Below, piece by piece: positions 16,238 through 25,068 of a stretch of DNA of 49,256 nucleotides (its first letter is position 1; each line of letters opens with the position of its first letter). Below the pieces are notes generated by a model, which saw only the letters and a list, made by a program, of their open reading frames with translations, made no database searches and was not told the origin of the DNA. Origin of the DNA: Cyanobacteriota bacterium (GTDB taxonomy: Bacteria > Cyanobacteriota > Cyanobacteriia > PCC-6307 > Cyanobiaceae); NCBI GenBank assembly GCA_026389315.1, contig JAPLIC010000071.1, positions 1-49,256 of the forward strand. Direction: 5' to 3'. Both the position numbers and the translations under genes were made by a program.

Positions 16238-17053
16238 TCAAGTCCCCTGGCTGCATTCGAGTAATTGCAGGTAAATCATCTCCGCTTCGGGGCTGATTCT
16301 TTGTTCGGCGCGGCTGCGGTTGAGGGCCGGATCGACCAATTCCCGATCTAATTCATGGCCGCTGAAGGCTTCGATGCGATCCAGGGTTGAGGCTTGAAAG
16401 AGGCTATCATAAGCAACAAATAACCATGCCCCGCTACGGGCATGTTTTTGCAATACATGGCGATACAACAAACACCAATTGGTAAAAATCAACTCGGGGC
16501 TAATCGCCAAATTGGCCAGATAGGGAGCGGTGCGACATTCGTGCAAAACACTTGTCGCCACAACACTGGGATGACGAAAAACACAGAGATGGCGCACCCG
16601 GGCCCCGGGCTCCAGGGCCGCCCACCAGGCCGGCAGGGTGTAACAAAAGCGGGGATCCTTCAAACATGTTGCCCCCTTGGCCAGAACGGCGCTGATGCGG
16701 CTGGTCAAGTCGGCTGTGGCCAGGGGGGTGATTTCCGCTGGCAAGCGCGCCAACCAGCGTTGACCTTCCCCGGGCACGTCATGACCCTGGCCACAGGCTC
16801 CTGACTCGACGCGCTGGGGCAGGCAACGGGCCAACAGACCCTCATTAATCGCATTCACCTCCCGATCTTCAAAGAACCCATGGGGGTTGGCCTGTCGCGG
16901 TTTATAGGCCGCCTCTCCCATGTGCAGGCCACTGCGACGGAAGAGACCCGCCACCAGACTGGTGCCGCTGCGGCCGGCCCCCAGGACGAACAGTCGATCC
17001 GTGGCTCCACCCGCAGGTTGGAACGACCCGGGGGTGGAGCGCATCAGGGCCAC
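16238..17053 (-). CDS. sulfotransferase-family protein
   Basis: A 271-residue protein with the 5'-phosphosulfate-binding loop VLGAGRSGTSLVAGLF near residues 23-38, then GFFEDREV and a second phosphosulfate-contact region around LCVFRHPSVVATSV. This is the PAPS-dependent sulfotransferase fold. It is soluble, with no signal. It begins the minus-strand set with two glycosyltransferases, suggesting sulfated surface glycan or glycolipid synthesis. ATGs at 17053 and 17044 are both possible starts. Confidence 0.85.
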   Translation of the reverse strand: MALMRSTPGSFQPAGGATDRLFVLGAGRSGTSLVAGLFRRSGLHMGEAAYKPRQANPHGFFEDREVNAINEGLLARCLPQRVESGACGQGHDVPGEGQRWLARLPAEITPLATADLTSRISAVLAKGATCLKDPRFCYTLPAWWAALEPGARVRHLCVFRHPSVVATSVLHECRTAPYLANLAISPELIFTNWCLLYRHVLQKHARSGAWLFVAYDSLFQASTLDRIEAFSGHELDRELVDPALNRSRAEQRISPEAEMIYLQLLECSQGT

Positions 17054-17193
17054 GAATCACCGGCTGTAGGCTGTCTATCCAGACTAAGGAAGGGCCGGAT
17101 CAAGGGTTCAGCACAGCCAAAAATGCCACCGGAGAGACGAGATCCGCAGCGGCTGCGACTTATTTCTGTTCCTGGCGCTGGCAAAGTGGACCT

Positions 17194-17670
17194 TTGGAGA
17201 AGTGCCTCTTGGCCTGTCGCCGCTGCGGCTGTCGCATGGTCACCATGGTGGGACGCCGGGGCAACCTGCTGATCTGCAGCGATTGCGGAGTGGCGGTCGA
17301 GAACATTCAGGGTCAACTCCAACACCGCCAACGTCTTTACGCCGCCCTGGCCCTGATCGGCCTGACTCTGGTGGGGGCAATGATCTTTGTGCTGGCGGCC
17401 ATGGAAGAACGGCTGGCGCCCATGGCGACCCAAACGGGTCAACGGCAAGGCGGCGCCGAAAAAGGGGAGCAAAGCCAGCGGCTACCAGAACCAGCGTTAC
17501 TGGCTCCTGAGCCCGAACCCCCATCCTCAATCAGCAGCCCGGCCGTTCCGTCCAAGCCCTCTAGCCCTGGGCCCGCCAGTGCCCATGGCGATCGCAAGCT
17601 ATACCACTCAACTCTGCCGTTGCCTTTGCAACTTCGAACTCAGCCAGGGGACCACCGCCCTCAGCCCTAA
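17194..17670 (+). CDS. zinc-ribbon single-pass membrane protein, hypothetical
   Basis: A 158-residue frame with CRRCGC and CSDCG about 20 residues apart, forming a probable zinc ribbon, then one transmembrane helix (YAALALIGLTLVGAMIFVLA) and a long Pro/Ser/Glu-rich tail. The start would be TTG 17194; later ATGs (17236, 17245) would lose half the zinc ribbon. The last 63 bp overlap the convergent DedA gene, so the true C-terminus is somewhat doubtful. The family is not recognised; the architecture is typical of small cyanobacterial proteins of unknown role. Confidence 0.5.
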   Translation: MEKCLLACRRCGCRMVTMVGRRGNLLICSDCGVAVENIQGQLQHRQRLYAALALIGLTLVGAMIFVLAAMEERLAPMATQTGQRQGGAEKGEQSQRLPEPALLAPEPEPPSSISSPAVPSKPSSPGPASAHGDRKLYHSTLPLPLQLRTQPGDHRPQP

Positions 17671-18291
17671 CAGCAGCAGCACAGAGGCGCTGATCCAGCC
17701 GCTGATTGGTCCCAAGGCAGCGAAAAGCTCTGGGGCCCTGGAGCCCAAGACCATCCCCACCAGGGTGAGGACCAGCACCCAGATCAGACTGCCGGCGGTC
17801 GTCCAAAGCAAAAACGGCCCCTGGGGCATCGACTCCATCCCCGCTGGAACAGAAACCAGGGTGCGAATCGCCGGCAGCAATCGGCCCCAGAAAACAACGG
17901 CGGCCCCATGGCGCCCAAACCAGACCTGGCTGACAGCCAGGCTCTCGGGACCAAGGCCAAGCAGGCGGCCTCGGGATCCCAGCCATGCCGCCAACCGATC
18001 GGCCCGCAGCAGTCTGCCGACCCAGTACCAGAACCAGGCCCCTAACACCGTGCCCAACAGACCGGCCAACACCACCGGCAGAAAATTCAGGCGCCCCTCC
18101 TGAACCAGCACTCCCCCCAGGGGCATGATCAATTCCGAGGGAATGGGAGGGATGAGGTTTTCCAGCAACATCGCCATGGCAATCAAGCCATAACCCAGCA
18201 GGGGGTTGCGCTCGACACCCACAAGAATCAGCCTGGGCAGTCCCTCGGCCAGGGAACCGAGATCCGGCGGCATCCAATCCATGCACGCCAT
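17608..18291 (-). CDS. DedA-family (SNARE-associated/VTT) membrane protein
   Basis: A 227-residue polytopic membrane protein. The family motifs are visible: MLLENLIPPIPSELIMPLGG near residues 41-60, the GxxxGxxxxYxxG-like GTVLGAWFWYWVGR, and FWGRLLPAIRTLVSVPAGM (the R-x-x-P-x-x-R segment). DedA proteins move undecaprenyl phosphate or other lipids between leaflets and affect envelope stress tolerance. This is one of two DedA genes in the window, separated from the other by a P-type ATPase, an APC permease and a DUF475 gene. Confidence 0.92.
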   Translation of the reverse strand: MACMDWMPPDLGSLAEGLPRLILVGVERNPLLGYGLIAMAMLLENLIPPIPSELIMPLGGVLVQEGRLNFLPVVLAGLLGTVLGAWFWYWVGRLLRADRLAAWLGSRGRLLGLGPESLAVSQVWFGRHGAAVVFWGRLLPAIRTLVSVPAGMESMPQGPFLLWTTAGSLIWVLVLTLVGMVLGSRAPELFAALGPISGWISASVLLLLGLRAVVPWLSSKLQRQRQS

Positions 18292-18311
18292 CCTGCCCGA
18301 TCGAGGCTCCC

Positions 18312-21104
18312 TCAGGCATCGGCGTGGCGTTGGCGACGCCAGAGACGAAAGACCTTTTCAAGCTCCAAGTAGATAAAGAACAACAGACTCACCCCAACAC
18401 AGATCGCCAGATCACGCAGCGACAAAGGAGCGGTGCCGAAAAAGGAGGCCAGGGGCTTGACGTAAAGCAACAGCAGCTGCAGCACGGTGGTGGTGCCCAC
18501 GGCCGCCAACAACCAGGGGTTGGAGAAGGCCGGCACCTGCAGCAACGGGCGATCGCTGCGCGCCGCCAAAGCATGGCCCATCTGGGCCAGACACAGGGTG
18601 GTGAACACCATGGTTTTCCAGGGGGCACCGCTGCGGTAGGCATAGACCATCAGGGCAATACTGAAAGCCGCAAAAATAACGCCAATGCGTAAAATGTAAG
18701 CACCAACTCCCCTAGCAAAAATTGATTCGCCGGGCTCGGCCGGTGGACGGTGCATCAGGTCTCTCTCGCCGGGTTCAAGGGCGAGCGCCAGGGCCGGTAA
18801 ACCATCGGTTACCAGATTCATCCAGAGAATCTGCAATGGCGTCAGAGGGACACCAGTGAGCCCTAAAAGGGGAGTGGCGGCGATAGTAAGCAGTTCGCCG
18901 ACATTACTGCCGAGAATGTATTTGACGAAGCGACGGATGTTGGCATAGACCAAGCGCCCCTGCTCAACCGCATTGACGATCGTGGCGAAGTTGTCATCGA
19001 GCAGCACCATGTCGGCGGCCTCTTTGCTCACCTCGGTGCCGGTCAGGCCCATCGCCACCCCGATGTGGGCCTGCTTCAGGGCAGGGGCATCGTTGACGCC
19101 GTCGCCGGTCATGGCCACCACCTGGCCGTTCGCCTGCAGGGCCCGGACAATGCGCAACTTCTGCTCGGGTGGCACGCGGGCAAAAACACTGCAGCGCCGC
19201 ACCAACTGGCGCAACTGGTCCTCGTCACTGGCCTCCAGCTCCCGACCCAGCACCACCTCGTCGGTGCCAGAACCTTGGCCAAGGCCGCTGCTCTCTGGCA
19301 GCAGCCCAATGCCCTTGGCAATGGCCTGGGCCGTCAGCGGATGGTCGCCGGTGATCATCACGGGGCGGATGCCGGCCTGGCGGCAACGATCCACCGCCTC
19401 GGCCACCTCAGGACGGGCTGGATCCAGTTGGGCCATCAGGCCCAGTAAGACCTGCTTTTCTACCGGCTGCTCCGGACCCGGGTGGTGCGGGGCAGCGGCA
19501 AAAGCCAGAACCCTCAGGCCCCTGGCGGCAAGCTCGCGGGCCTGGCCAAGCCACCATTGGCGCTCAGGGTCGTTGAGCCCTTCCACCCCGGAGGGTGCCA
19601 GCCAGCGGTCACAGGTGTTCAGCATCACTTCTGGAGCCCCTTTGCTCAACAGCAACGTGCCCGAACCTTCAGCGGCAGCGCCCAAAGGGGCCTGCAGTTC
19701 CCCGTCCGCATCGCCCACCCAGACCGCCATCCATTGGCGCTCGGAACTGAAGGGAATCTCCCCCTGGCGGTGGAAGCGATGGCGCAGCTCCACCGCCCCT
19801 TGGCCAGCCTTGGCTGCCGCCACCACCAGGGCGCCCTCGGTGGGATCGCCCAACACCTCCCAACCGCCCTCAGGCTGGCTGTTGAGTTCGGCATCGCTGC
19901 AGAGAGCCCCTGCCTGGAGCAACAAGTCCACGGCGCCGGGGGCGGTCCCATGCCTTTCGGCAAACGGGACGGTAAGGGGCGTAGGGGTCAAGGTGCCGTT
20001 GGGGTCGTAGCCCTGGCCACTGACGGCGATGGACTCAGTGCCACAGCGCAATTCCTGCACCACCTGGCGGTTCTGGGTGAGGGTGCCCGTCTTGTCCGAA
20101 CAAATCACCGTGACAGATCCCAGGGCCTCCACGGCCGGCAGGCGCCGGATCAAGGCGGCTCGCTGCACCATGCGTTGGGTGCCGATGGCGAGGGTGACGG
20201 TGATCACGGCCGGCAATCCCTCCGGCACGATCGCCACCGCCATCGACAGCGCCACTTCCAGCAAATCAAGCAAGGGCTGGCCCAATAGCCAGCCACCCAG
20301 CACCACCAAGGCCACCAGCACCAGGGCGCTGCTCACCAGCACATTGGCCAGGCCATCCAGGCGCTGCTGCAGCGGGGTGGTTTCACCGCCGGCGGTATTG
20401 ATCATCTGGGCGATCTGGCCCAGTTCCGTGCCCATCCCCGTTTGGGTGACCAGGGCTGTGCCGCGGCCCCGGGCCACCTCGGTGCCCTGAAAGACACAGT
20501 TGCGCCGATCGAGCACCGGTGTTGCCCCATCAAGCACCAGCTGGGACCGTTTCTCCACCAACTCCGCTTCGCCGGTGAGGGCCGCCTCGCGCAGACCTAG
20601 ATCGGCTCCCTCCAGCAGGCGCCCATCGGCGGGCACCCGGTCCCCCGCCTCCAGGCGGATGCGATCGCCGGGCACCAACTGCTCGCTTGAGATCCGATCC
20701 CAGCGGCCGTCGCGGCAGACCGTGACCATGGGCTGGGCCATGCGGCGCAGGGATTGAAGGGCCTGCTGGGCCCTGGATTCCTGCAAATACCCCAGCAGGG
20801 CATTGAGCCCGACGATCAACAGGATCGCCAGGGCATCCTTGGGAAACCGTTGATTCAGATGGGCCACCGCCGCTGAAACGGCAGCAACGGCCAGCAGCAT
20901 CAGCAACATGACGTTGCTGATTTGGTCCCAGAGGATTCGCCAAGGACTGCGCCCAGCAGCCAGCTCAATGCGATTGGGCCCATGCTCAGCCAGTCGGGCG
21001 GCGACCTGGGCTGTGGAGAGGCCGTCTTCACCGCTGGCGAGCAGGCTCTGGCATTCCTGAGCCTCCAGGGCATGCCAGGGCTTTCGCTGCGGGGAAAGGG
21101 TCAA
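18312..21104 (-). CDS. cation-transporting P-type ATPase (P2A/Ca-type)
   Basis: A protein of about 930 residues with the full P-type plan: cation_ATPase_N domain, A-domain motif LTGEAELVEK (TGEA in place of the classic TGES), M4 PEGLP, phosphorylation motif DKTGTLTQ, hinge TGDGVNDAPALKQA and SKEAADMVLLDDNF, then a C-terminal membrane block. PEGLP in M4 and the overall order are those of P2 Ca-type pumps. The TTG at 21104 starts close to the conserved WHALE segment and leaves 70 bp to the divergent permease; an ATG at 21170 is an alternative, leaving only 4 bp. Likely exports calcium or another divalent ion. Confidence 0.92.
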   Translation of the reverse strand: MTLSPQRKPWHALEAQECQSLLASGEDGLSTAQVAARLAEHGPNRIELAAGRSPWRILWDQISNVMLLMLLAVAAVSAAVAHLNQRFPKDALAILLIVGLNALLGYLQESRAQQALQSLRRMAQPMVTVCRDGRWDRISSEQLVPGDRIRLEAGDRVPADGRLLEGADLGLREAALTGEAELVEKRSQLVLDGATPVLDRRNCVFQGTEVARGRGTALVTQTGMGTELGQIAQMINTAGGETTPLQQRLDGLANVLVSSALVLVALVVLGGWLLGQPLLDLLEVALSMAVAIVPEGLPAVITVTLAIGTQRMVQRAALIRRLPAVEALGSVTVICSDKTGTLTQNRQVVQELRCGTESIAVSGQGYDPNGTLTPTPLTVPFAERHGTAPGAVDLLLQAGALCSDAELNSQPEGGWEVLGDPTEGALVVAAAKAGQGAVELRHRFHRQGEIPFSSERQWMAVWVGDADGELQAPLGAAAEGSGTLLLSKGAPEVMLNTCDRWLAPSGVEGLNDPERQWWLGQARELAARGLRVLAFAAAPHHPGPEQPVEKQVLLGLMAQLDPARPEVAEAVDRCRQAGIRPVMITGDHPLTAQAIAKGIGLLPESSGLGQGSGTDEVVLGRELEASDEDQLRQLVRRCSVFARVPPEQKLRIVRALQANGQVVAMTGDGVNDAPALKQAHIGVAMGLTGTEVSKEAADMVLLDDNFATIVNAVEQGRLVYANIRRFVKYILGSNVGELLTIAATPLLGLTGVPLTPLQILWMNLVTDGLPALALALEPGERDLMHRPPAEPGESIFARGVGAYILRIGVIFAAFSIALMVYAYRSGAPWKTMVFTTLCLAQMGHALAARSDRPLLQVPAFSNPWLLAAVGTTTVLQLLLLYVKPLASFFGTAPLSLRDLAICVGVSLLFFIYLELEKVFRLWRRQRHADA

Positions 21105-21174
21105 GAGAGGTTGTTGGCAAAGCGCCGCAACGTTAAGCAGAAAAAACAGGCTTTGAGGGCAGCGGGACATAGGT

Positions 21175-22293
21175 TTGCGCCATCTCGCCTACCGCAGCGG
21201 CCTGCTCATTGAGCGTCACTCCGTTTTTGACCGGCTGCGCCGCACGGTCATCGGCAGTCCCCTGCCGACCAGCGCCAGCCACGAAGAGCGCTATAGCAAT
21301 GCGGAAGCCCTGGCGATTCTCAGCTCCGACGCCCTCTCCTCTGTGGCCTATGCCACCCAGGAGATCGTGCTGACCCTGGGCATGGCGGGGGCCGCCGCCC
21401 TCAGTTTCACCCTGCCGATCACGGGCCTGATCGTGCTGCTGCTGATGATCATCGTCGGCACCAGCTACCGCCAGACCATCAAGGCCTACCCCCACGGCGG
21501 CGGCTCCTATCGGGTTTCCCAGGAGAACATCGGCCCCCTGGCCGGCCTGATCGCCGGTGCCTCCCTATCTATTGATTACGTGCTCACGGTGGCGGTGAGT
21601 ACGGCGGCGGGCATTGCCGCCCTCACCTCCTATTTCCCGGGCCTGGAGGCCCAAAGGGTGCCGCTTTGCCTGCTGGCGGTGTTCCTGGTGATGCTGGCCA
21701 ACCTGCGGGGCGTCAGTTCGAGCGCCAAGTTGTTGAGCTTGCCCACCTATCTCTTCATGGGCATGATTTTTCTGTTGCTCGTGGCGGGTGCCTTCAAGAC
21801 CGGCCAGGGGCTGTTGCCCGCCACGCCCGTGGCCAGCCAACAAGCCTTGTTGACCAAGGCCCATGAAGGGGGCCTGATGGTGTTTGGCCCCCTCCTGTTG
21901 ATGCGGGCCTTCAGCTCTGGCTGCGCCGCCCTCACGGAAGCCATCCGCTTCGCCCGCACGATCGCCAGCGACCTGGTGGCGGTCCATGTGGACCTGGGCT
22001 TGGGCAAGGTGGAGGCTTTCAAGGAGCAATGGGCCCGCCAGGTGCCCGATGTCCATCTGGAGATTCTCGATTCCCCTTATCGCTCCTTGGTGGATCCGGT
22101 GGTGGACTTTGTCAAAGACTTTGAGGTGGAACACCGCAAGGACCGCAACCGCTTCTGTGTGGTGGTGCTGCCGGTCTTCGTGACCAGGCACCGCTGGGAA
22201 AACCTGCTGCACAACCAATCGACGATCCTGCTGCGCAGTGCCCTGCGGGCCCAGGGAACACGGGTGGTGACAACGGTCGGGTTCTATCTCTGA
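21175..22293 (+). pseudogene. APC-superfamily permease with internal in-frame deletion
   Basis: The N-terminal ~260 residues are a normal YdaO-like APC permease: PLPTSASHEERYSNAEALA, SSDALSSVAYATQEI, GTSYRQTIKAYPHGGGSY, then FSSGCAALT. The last ~105 residues are the cytosolic C-terminal domain of the same family (AIRFARTIASDLVAVHVD, then LDSPYRSLVDPVVDF, LLHNQSTILL). The membrane helices that normally lie between, roughly 230-250 residues, are missing. The junction (about 21933-21944, ACGGAAGCCATC) is where both flanking segments would carry an EA(I) stretch, so a short direct repeat could have mediated the loss. The frame is intact, giving 372 residues against about 600 usual. The start is TTG 21175. 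Transport activity is doubtful. Confidence 0.75.
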
Positions 22294-22334
22294 GTCTCCC
22301 TCTCCTGTTCGGGGGACTCAAGGCAGGTCTGGAT

Positions 22335-23375
22335 TCAGTGCTGCGAAAGGCCCCGGCGACGGCGTTGACGTAGGGAATCAGCCAGGGACAAGGCCAAAAG
22401 CACCACTCCAATGAAGCCCGTGACCCATTCAGGCAGGTGCACGCCTCGATGTCCGAGCCAGATTCCCGCCAACATCAACAGACCCAGAGCACCGATGGCG
22501 TAATGGGCACCGTGCTCTAAAAACACCAATTGGTCGAGGGCCCTTTCCCGGCTCAGCATCAAGGTGAGGGAACGGATGAAAAGAGCACCAAGTCCCAGTC
22601 CCACCATGATCAGGGCAAGGTTGCTGGTGATCGCGAAGGCACCGATGGTGCCATCAAGGCTGAAGGAGGCATCGAGCAGCTCGAGATAGATCAGGCTCAT
22701 CAGTCCCCCCCCGGCCGCCAGACGGGCACCGGCCTGCTCCTCATCGCCAAAGGCCTCGGCCAGGGAAGTGCTGAGCAGCTGCAGCACCAGGCCAATCACG
22801 CCGGCAACCATGACATCACCCCGCAGGGTTACCGGCAGGCTTGCCACCAGCAGCAGCAGCAGGATCAGAGCCAGGGCAATTTCAAGGGCCTCAATGCGAC
22901 CGGCGGCGCTGAGGCGCCGCTCCAGGGGGCCAAACCAATGCAGCGTCTTGGCCTCGTTGATGAAGTAGCGCAAAAAGACCATCAGCAGAAACATGCCGCC
23001 GAAGGCCAGGATGCGCGGCTCGGCCAGTTCCAGCAGTTCGCGGTAGTGGTCAGGGTGGTGGATGGCGGCATCAAAGGCCTGGCCCAAGCCAACGCCGCCC
23101 GCCAGGGCCACCATCAGCAGGGGACCGAGCAGCCGCACACCAAAAACGGGAATGATCAGCCCCCAGGTGAGAAAAAACCGCTGCTGGGACGGGGTCAACT
23201 TTTCCAGCACCCGGGCATTGACCACCGCGTTATCAAACGAAAGTGATATCTCCAGCACCAGCAATACCAGGGTGACCCAGGCGGCGCTGGCACCCAGCCA
23301 GCCCATCACGATCGCCAGACCCGCCGCACAGCAGATGAGCGGGAAGATGAGGTAGCGCAGATAGCGCTGGGGCAT
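22335..23375 (-). CDS. DUF475/TerC-type integral membrane protein
   Basis: A 346-residue polytopic protein with LEISLSFDNAVVNARVL and, in the second half, LELLDASFSLDGTIGAFAIT, the paired acidic membrane motifs (DN, and D-SFS-D) of the DUF475 branch of the TerC family. TerC-type proteins are linked to tellurite resistance and manganese export. The start at MPQRYLRYL (23375) was preferred over an ATG 20 codons upstream, whose extra sequence looks non-coding. It is co-directional with the second DedA gene upstream. Confidence 0.88.
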   Translation of the reverse strand: MPQRYLRYLIFPLICCAAGLAIVMGWLGASAAWVTLVLLVLEISLSFDNAVVNARVLEKLTPSQQRFFLTWGLIIPVFGVRLLGPLLMVALAGGVGLGQAFDAAIHHPDHYRELLELAEPRILAFGGMFLLMVFLRYFINEAKTLHWFGPLERRLSAAGRIEALEIALALILLLLLVASLPVTLRGDVMVAGVIGLVLQLLSTSLAEAFGDEEQAGARLAAGGGLMSLIYLELLDASFSLDGTIGAFAITSNLALIMVGLGLGALFIRSLTLMLSRERALDQLVFLEHGAHYAIGALGLLMLAGIWLGHRGVHLPEWVTGFIGVVLLALSLADSLRQRRRRGLSQH

Positions 23376-23435
23376 CGGTTCAGGCAGAAATGGACGAGCG
23401 CATCCTCCCTCGCTGCCTATCAGCCCCAGTCGCAC

Positions 23436-24101
23436 TTATGTTTCAGGCGTTGGTGGCTCGCCCGCCAGCTCCCGTTGTTCGAAGCGACTCAGCAGCCGGG
23501 GCAGCAGCACGATCAGGGCCACCAGCACCAGGGCGCCCAGGCCAAATTCGACGACTCCCTTGACCATCCGTTCGACGGGAATCCAGCGGCCCCCCAGCCA
23601 GGCCAGGCTGACCATGGTGCTGGCCCAGAGGGTGGCTCCGACAACGTTGCAAAGCAAAAACTTGGGATAGGGCATGCCGACGGCCCCAGCCATCGGGCCA
23701 GCCACCACCCGCAACACGGCCACGAAGCGCCCAAGCAGCACGGATTTGCCGGCATGGCGCAGGAACTGGTCGCGCAGTTTCTCCAGCTGGGCAGGGGATT
23801 GGCCGAGCCAACGGCCCACCTTCAAGATCAAACCCCAGCCCAAGCGCCTCCCCACCCAGTACCCAATGTTGTCCCCCAACACGGCCCCGCCGGCGGCCGC
23901 TCCCATCACCCCCAAAACATTGAGCTGGCCACTGCCGGCCGCATAACCACCCAGCAGGGTGACCGTTTCCCCGGGCAAGGGCAGGCCAGCATTTTCGAGC
24001 AACATGGCGCCGAAAATCACCAGATAGCCCCAGCGCCCAAGCCCGTCATGGAGGGTGGCCATGTCCAAGCCACCATCAAGAAAAGCAAGGGGGAGGGTCA
24101 T
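23436..24101 (-). CDS. DedA-family membrane protein (second copy)
   Basis: A 221-residue DedA/VTT protein: AMLLENAGLPLPGETVTLLG, AVLGDNIGYWVGRRLG, then LLGRFVAVLRVVAGPMAGAV with the paired arginines. It is only distantly like the DedA at 17608-18291; the motifs ENAGLPLPGE versus ENLIPPIPSE put them in different subfamilies. It lies 60 bp upstream of the DUF475 gene on the same strand and about 100 bp from the divergent def gene. It probably acts in lipid-carrier recycling or envelope homeostasis. Confidence 0.92.
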   Translation of the reverse strand: MTLPLAFLDGGLDMATLHDGLGRWGYLVIFGAMLLENAGLPLPGETVTLLGGYAAGSGQLNVLGVMGAAAGGAVLGDNIGYWVGRRLGWGLILKVGRWLGQSPAQLEKLRDQFLRHAGKSVLLGRFVAVLRVVAGPMAGAVGMPYPKFLLCNVVGATLWASTMVSLAWLGGRWIPVERMVKGVVEFGLGALVLVALIVLLPRLLSRFEQRELAGEPPTPET

Positions 24102-24202
24102 GGAGGGGCCACGGGCCCACGAACCCTATCGCCAGTTCTGAGAGCGCCCGGGTGTAAAACCGCCCTGGCTGCAATCACGCCGATCTCCACTAAAATCTCG
24201 AA

Positions 24203-24688
24203 ATGGTTGTCCGCCCTGTCCTCCAACTCTGCGATCCGCGTTTGCGCCAGCCCAGCGCAGCCGTTGCGCCCGACGCTCTCGGCACTGCCCAACTCGCTGC
24301 CCTGATTGACGACCTGCGGGACACGATGGCGGCCCGTGCCGGCGCCGGACTGGCGGCCCCCCAGATCGCCGTGTCGCTTCGGGTCGTGATTTTTGGTATC
24401 ACCAGCAACCCCCGCTACCCAGACGCCCCCCCGATCCCCGAGACCGTTCTGATCAACCCGGAATGGACCCCGGTTGGAACTGACACAACCGAGGCCTTGG
24501 AAGGCTGTCTGAGTGTGCCGGGGATGCGGGTGCCGGTGCTGCGGGCCTCCAGGGTGCATCTGAGTGCCTTATCAGCCTGCGGCCAGAGGATCGACAAGGA
24601 GGTGGAGGGGTTTGAAGCGCGGATCGTTCAACACGAATGCGACCACCTCAACGGCGTGCTGCTTCCGGATCGGGTGGTTTCCGCTTGA
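24203..24688 (+). CDS. def: peptide deformylase
   Basis: A 161-residue metalloenzyme that removes the N-formyl group from new proteins. All three signature motifs are present: GAGLAAPQ (residues 47-54), EGCLSVPG (about 99-106, metal cysteine) and QHECDHLNG (about 142-150, HExxH metal site and catalytic glutamate). The length is slightly short for the family but complete. Its stop overlaps the next start (TTGA), so the SMR transporter is probably made by coupled translation. Confidence 0.95.
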   Translation: MVVRPVLQLCDPRLRQPSAAVAPDALGTAQLAALIDDLRDTMAARAGAGLAAPQIAVSLRVVIFGITSNPRYPDAPPIPETVLINPEWTPVGTDTTEALEGCLSVPGMRVPVLRASRVHLSALSACGQRIDKEVEGFEARIVQHECDHLNGVLLPDRVVSA

Positions 24689-25014
24689 ACGCCACTGTCG
24701 CTTTGATGCTCGCGATCGCGGCAGAGGTGGTGGCCACCTCCAGCTTGAAGGCCAGCGAAGGCTTCAGCCGCCCCATCCCCAGCCTGATGGTGGTGCTGGG
24801 CTACGCCAGCGCTTTTTATCTGATGTCCATCAGCCTCCAACGCTTGCCCCTCGCCCTCGTCTACGCGGTCTGGTCCGGTGTGGGGTTGGTGGGCATCAGC
24901 CTGGTGGGCTGGCTCACCTACGGTGAGCGCCTCAACGCTGGCGCCTTTGTCGGCATTGGCTTGATCGTGGCCGGCGTGGTGATCCTGCAGCTCCATGGAC
25001 GCAGCGGCCACTGA
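24685..25014 (+). CDS. small multidrug resistance (EmrE/Qac-type) transporter
   Basis: A 109-residue, four-helix SMR protein. The essential membrane glutamate is in IAAEVVATSSLK in helix 1, with GFSRPIPS after it and YAVWSGVGLVGISLVGW in helix 3. The EVVATSSLKASEGF wording and the WSGVG motif resemble EmrE/Qac members that export quaternary cations, not the guanidinium exporter Gdx, so a link with the guanidine operon is not supported. The TTG start at 24685 overlaps the def stop by 4 bp and fits the usual length; an upstream start would add a basic non-family extension. Confidence 0.85.
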   Translation: MNATVALMLAIAAEVVATSSLKASEGFSRPIPSLMVVLGYASAFYLMSISLQRLPLALVYAVWSGVGLVGISLVGWLTYGERLNAGAFVGIGLIVAGVVILQLHGRSGH

Positions 25015-25068
25015 AAAGGCCAGCAGGCAGCGCTTACTTTGGCCGCCACCTCCACCGCACGCCGGCTC

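Noticed and set aside
24685..25014. SMR protein as guanidinium exporter (Gdx)
   Set aside because: Its motifs are of the EmrE/Qac branch and it has no riboswitch in front.
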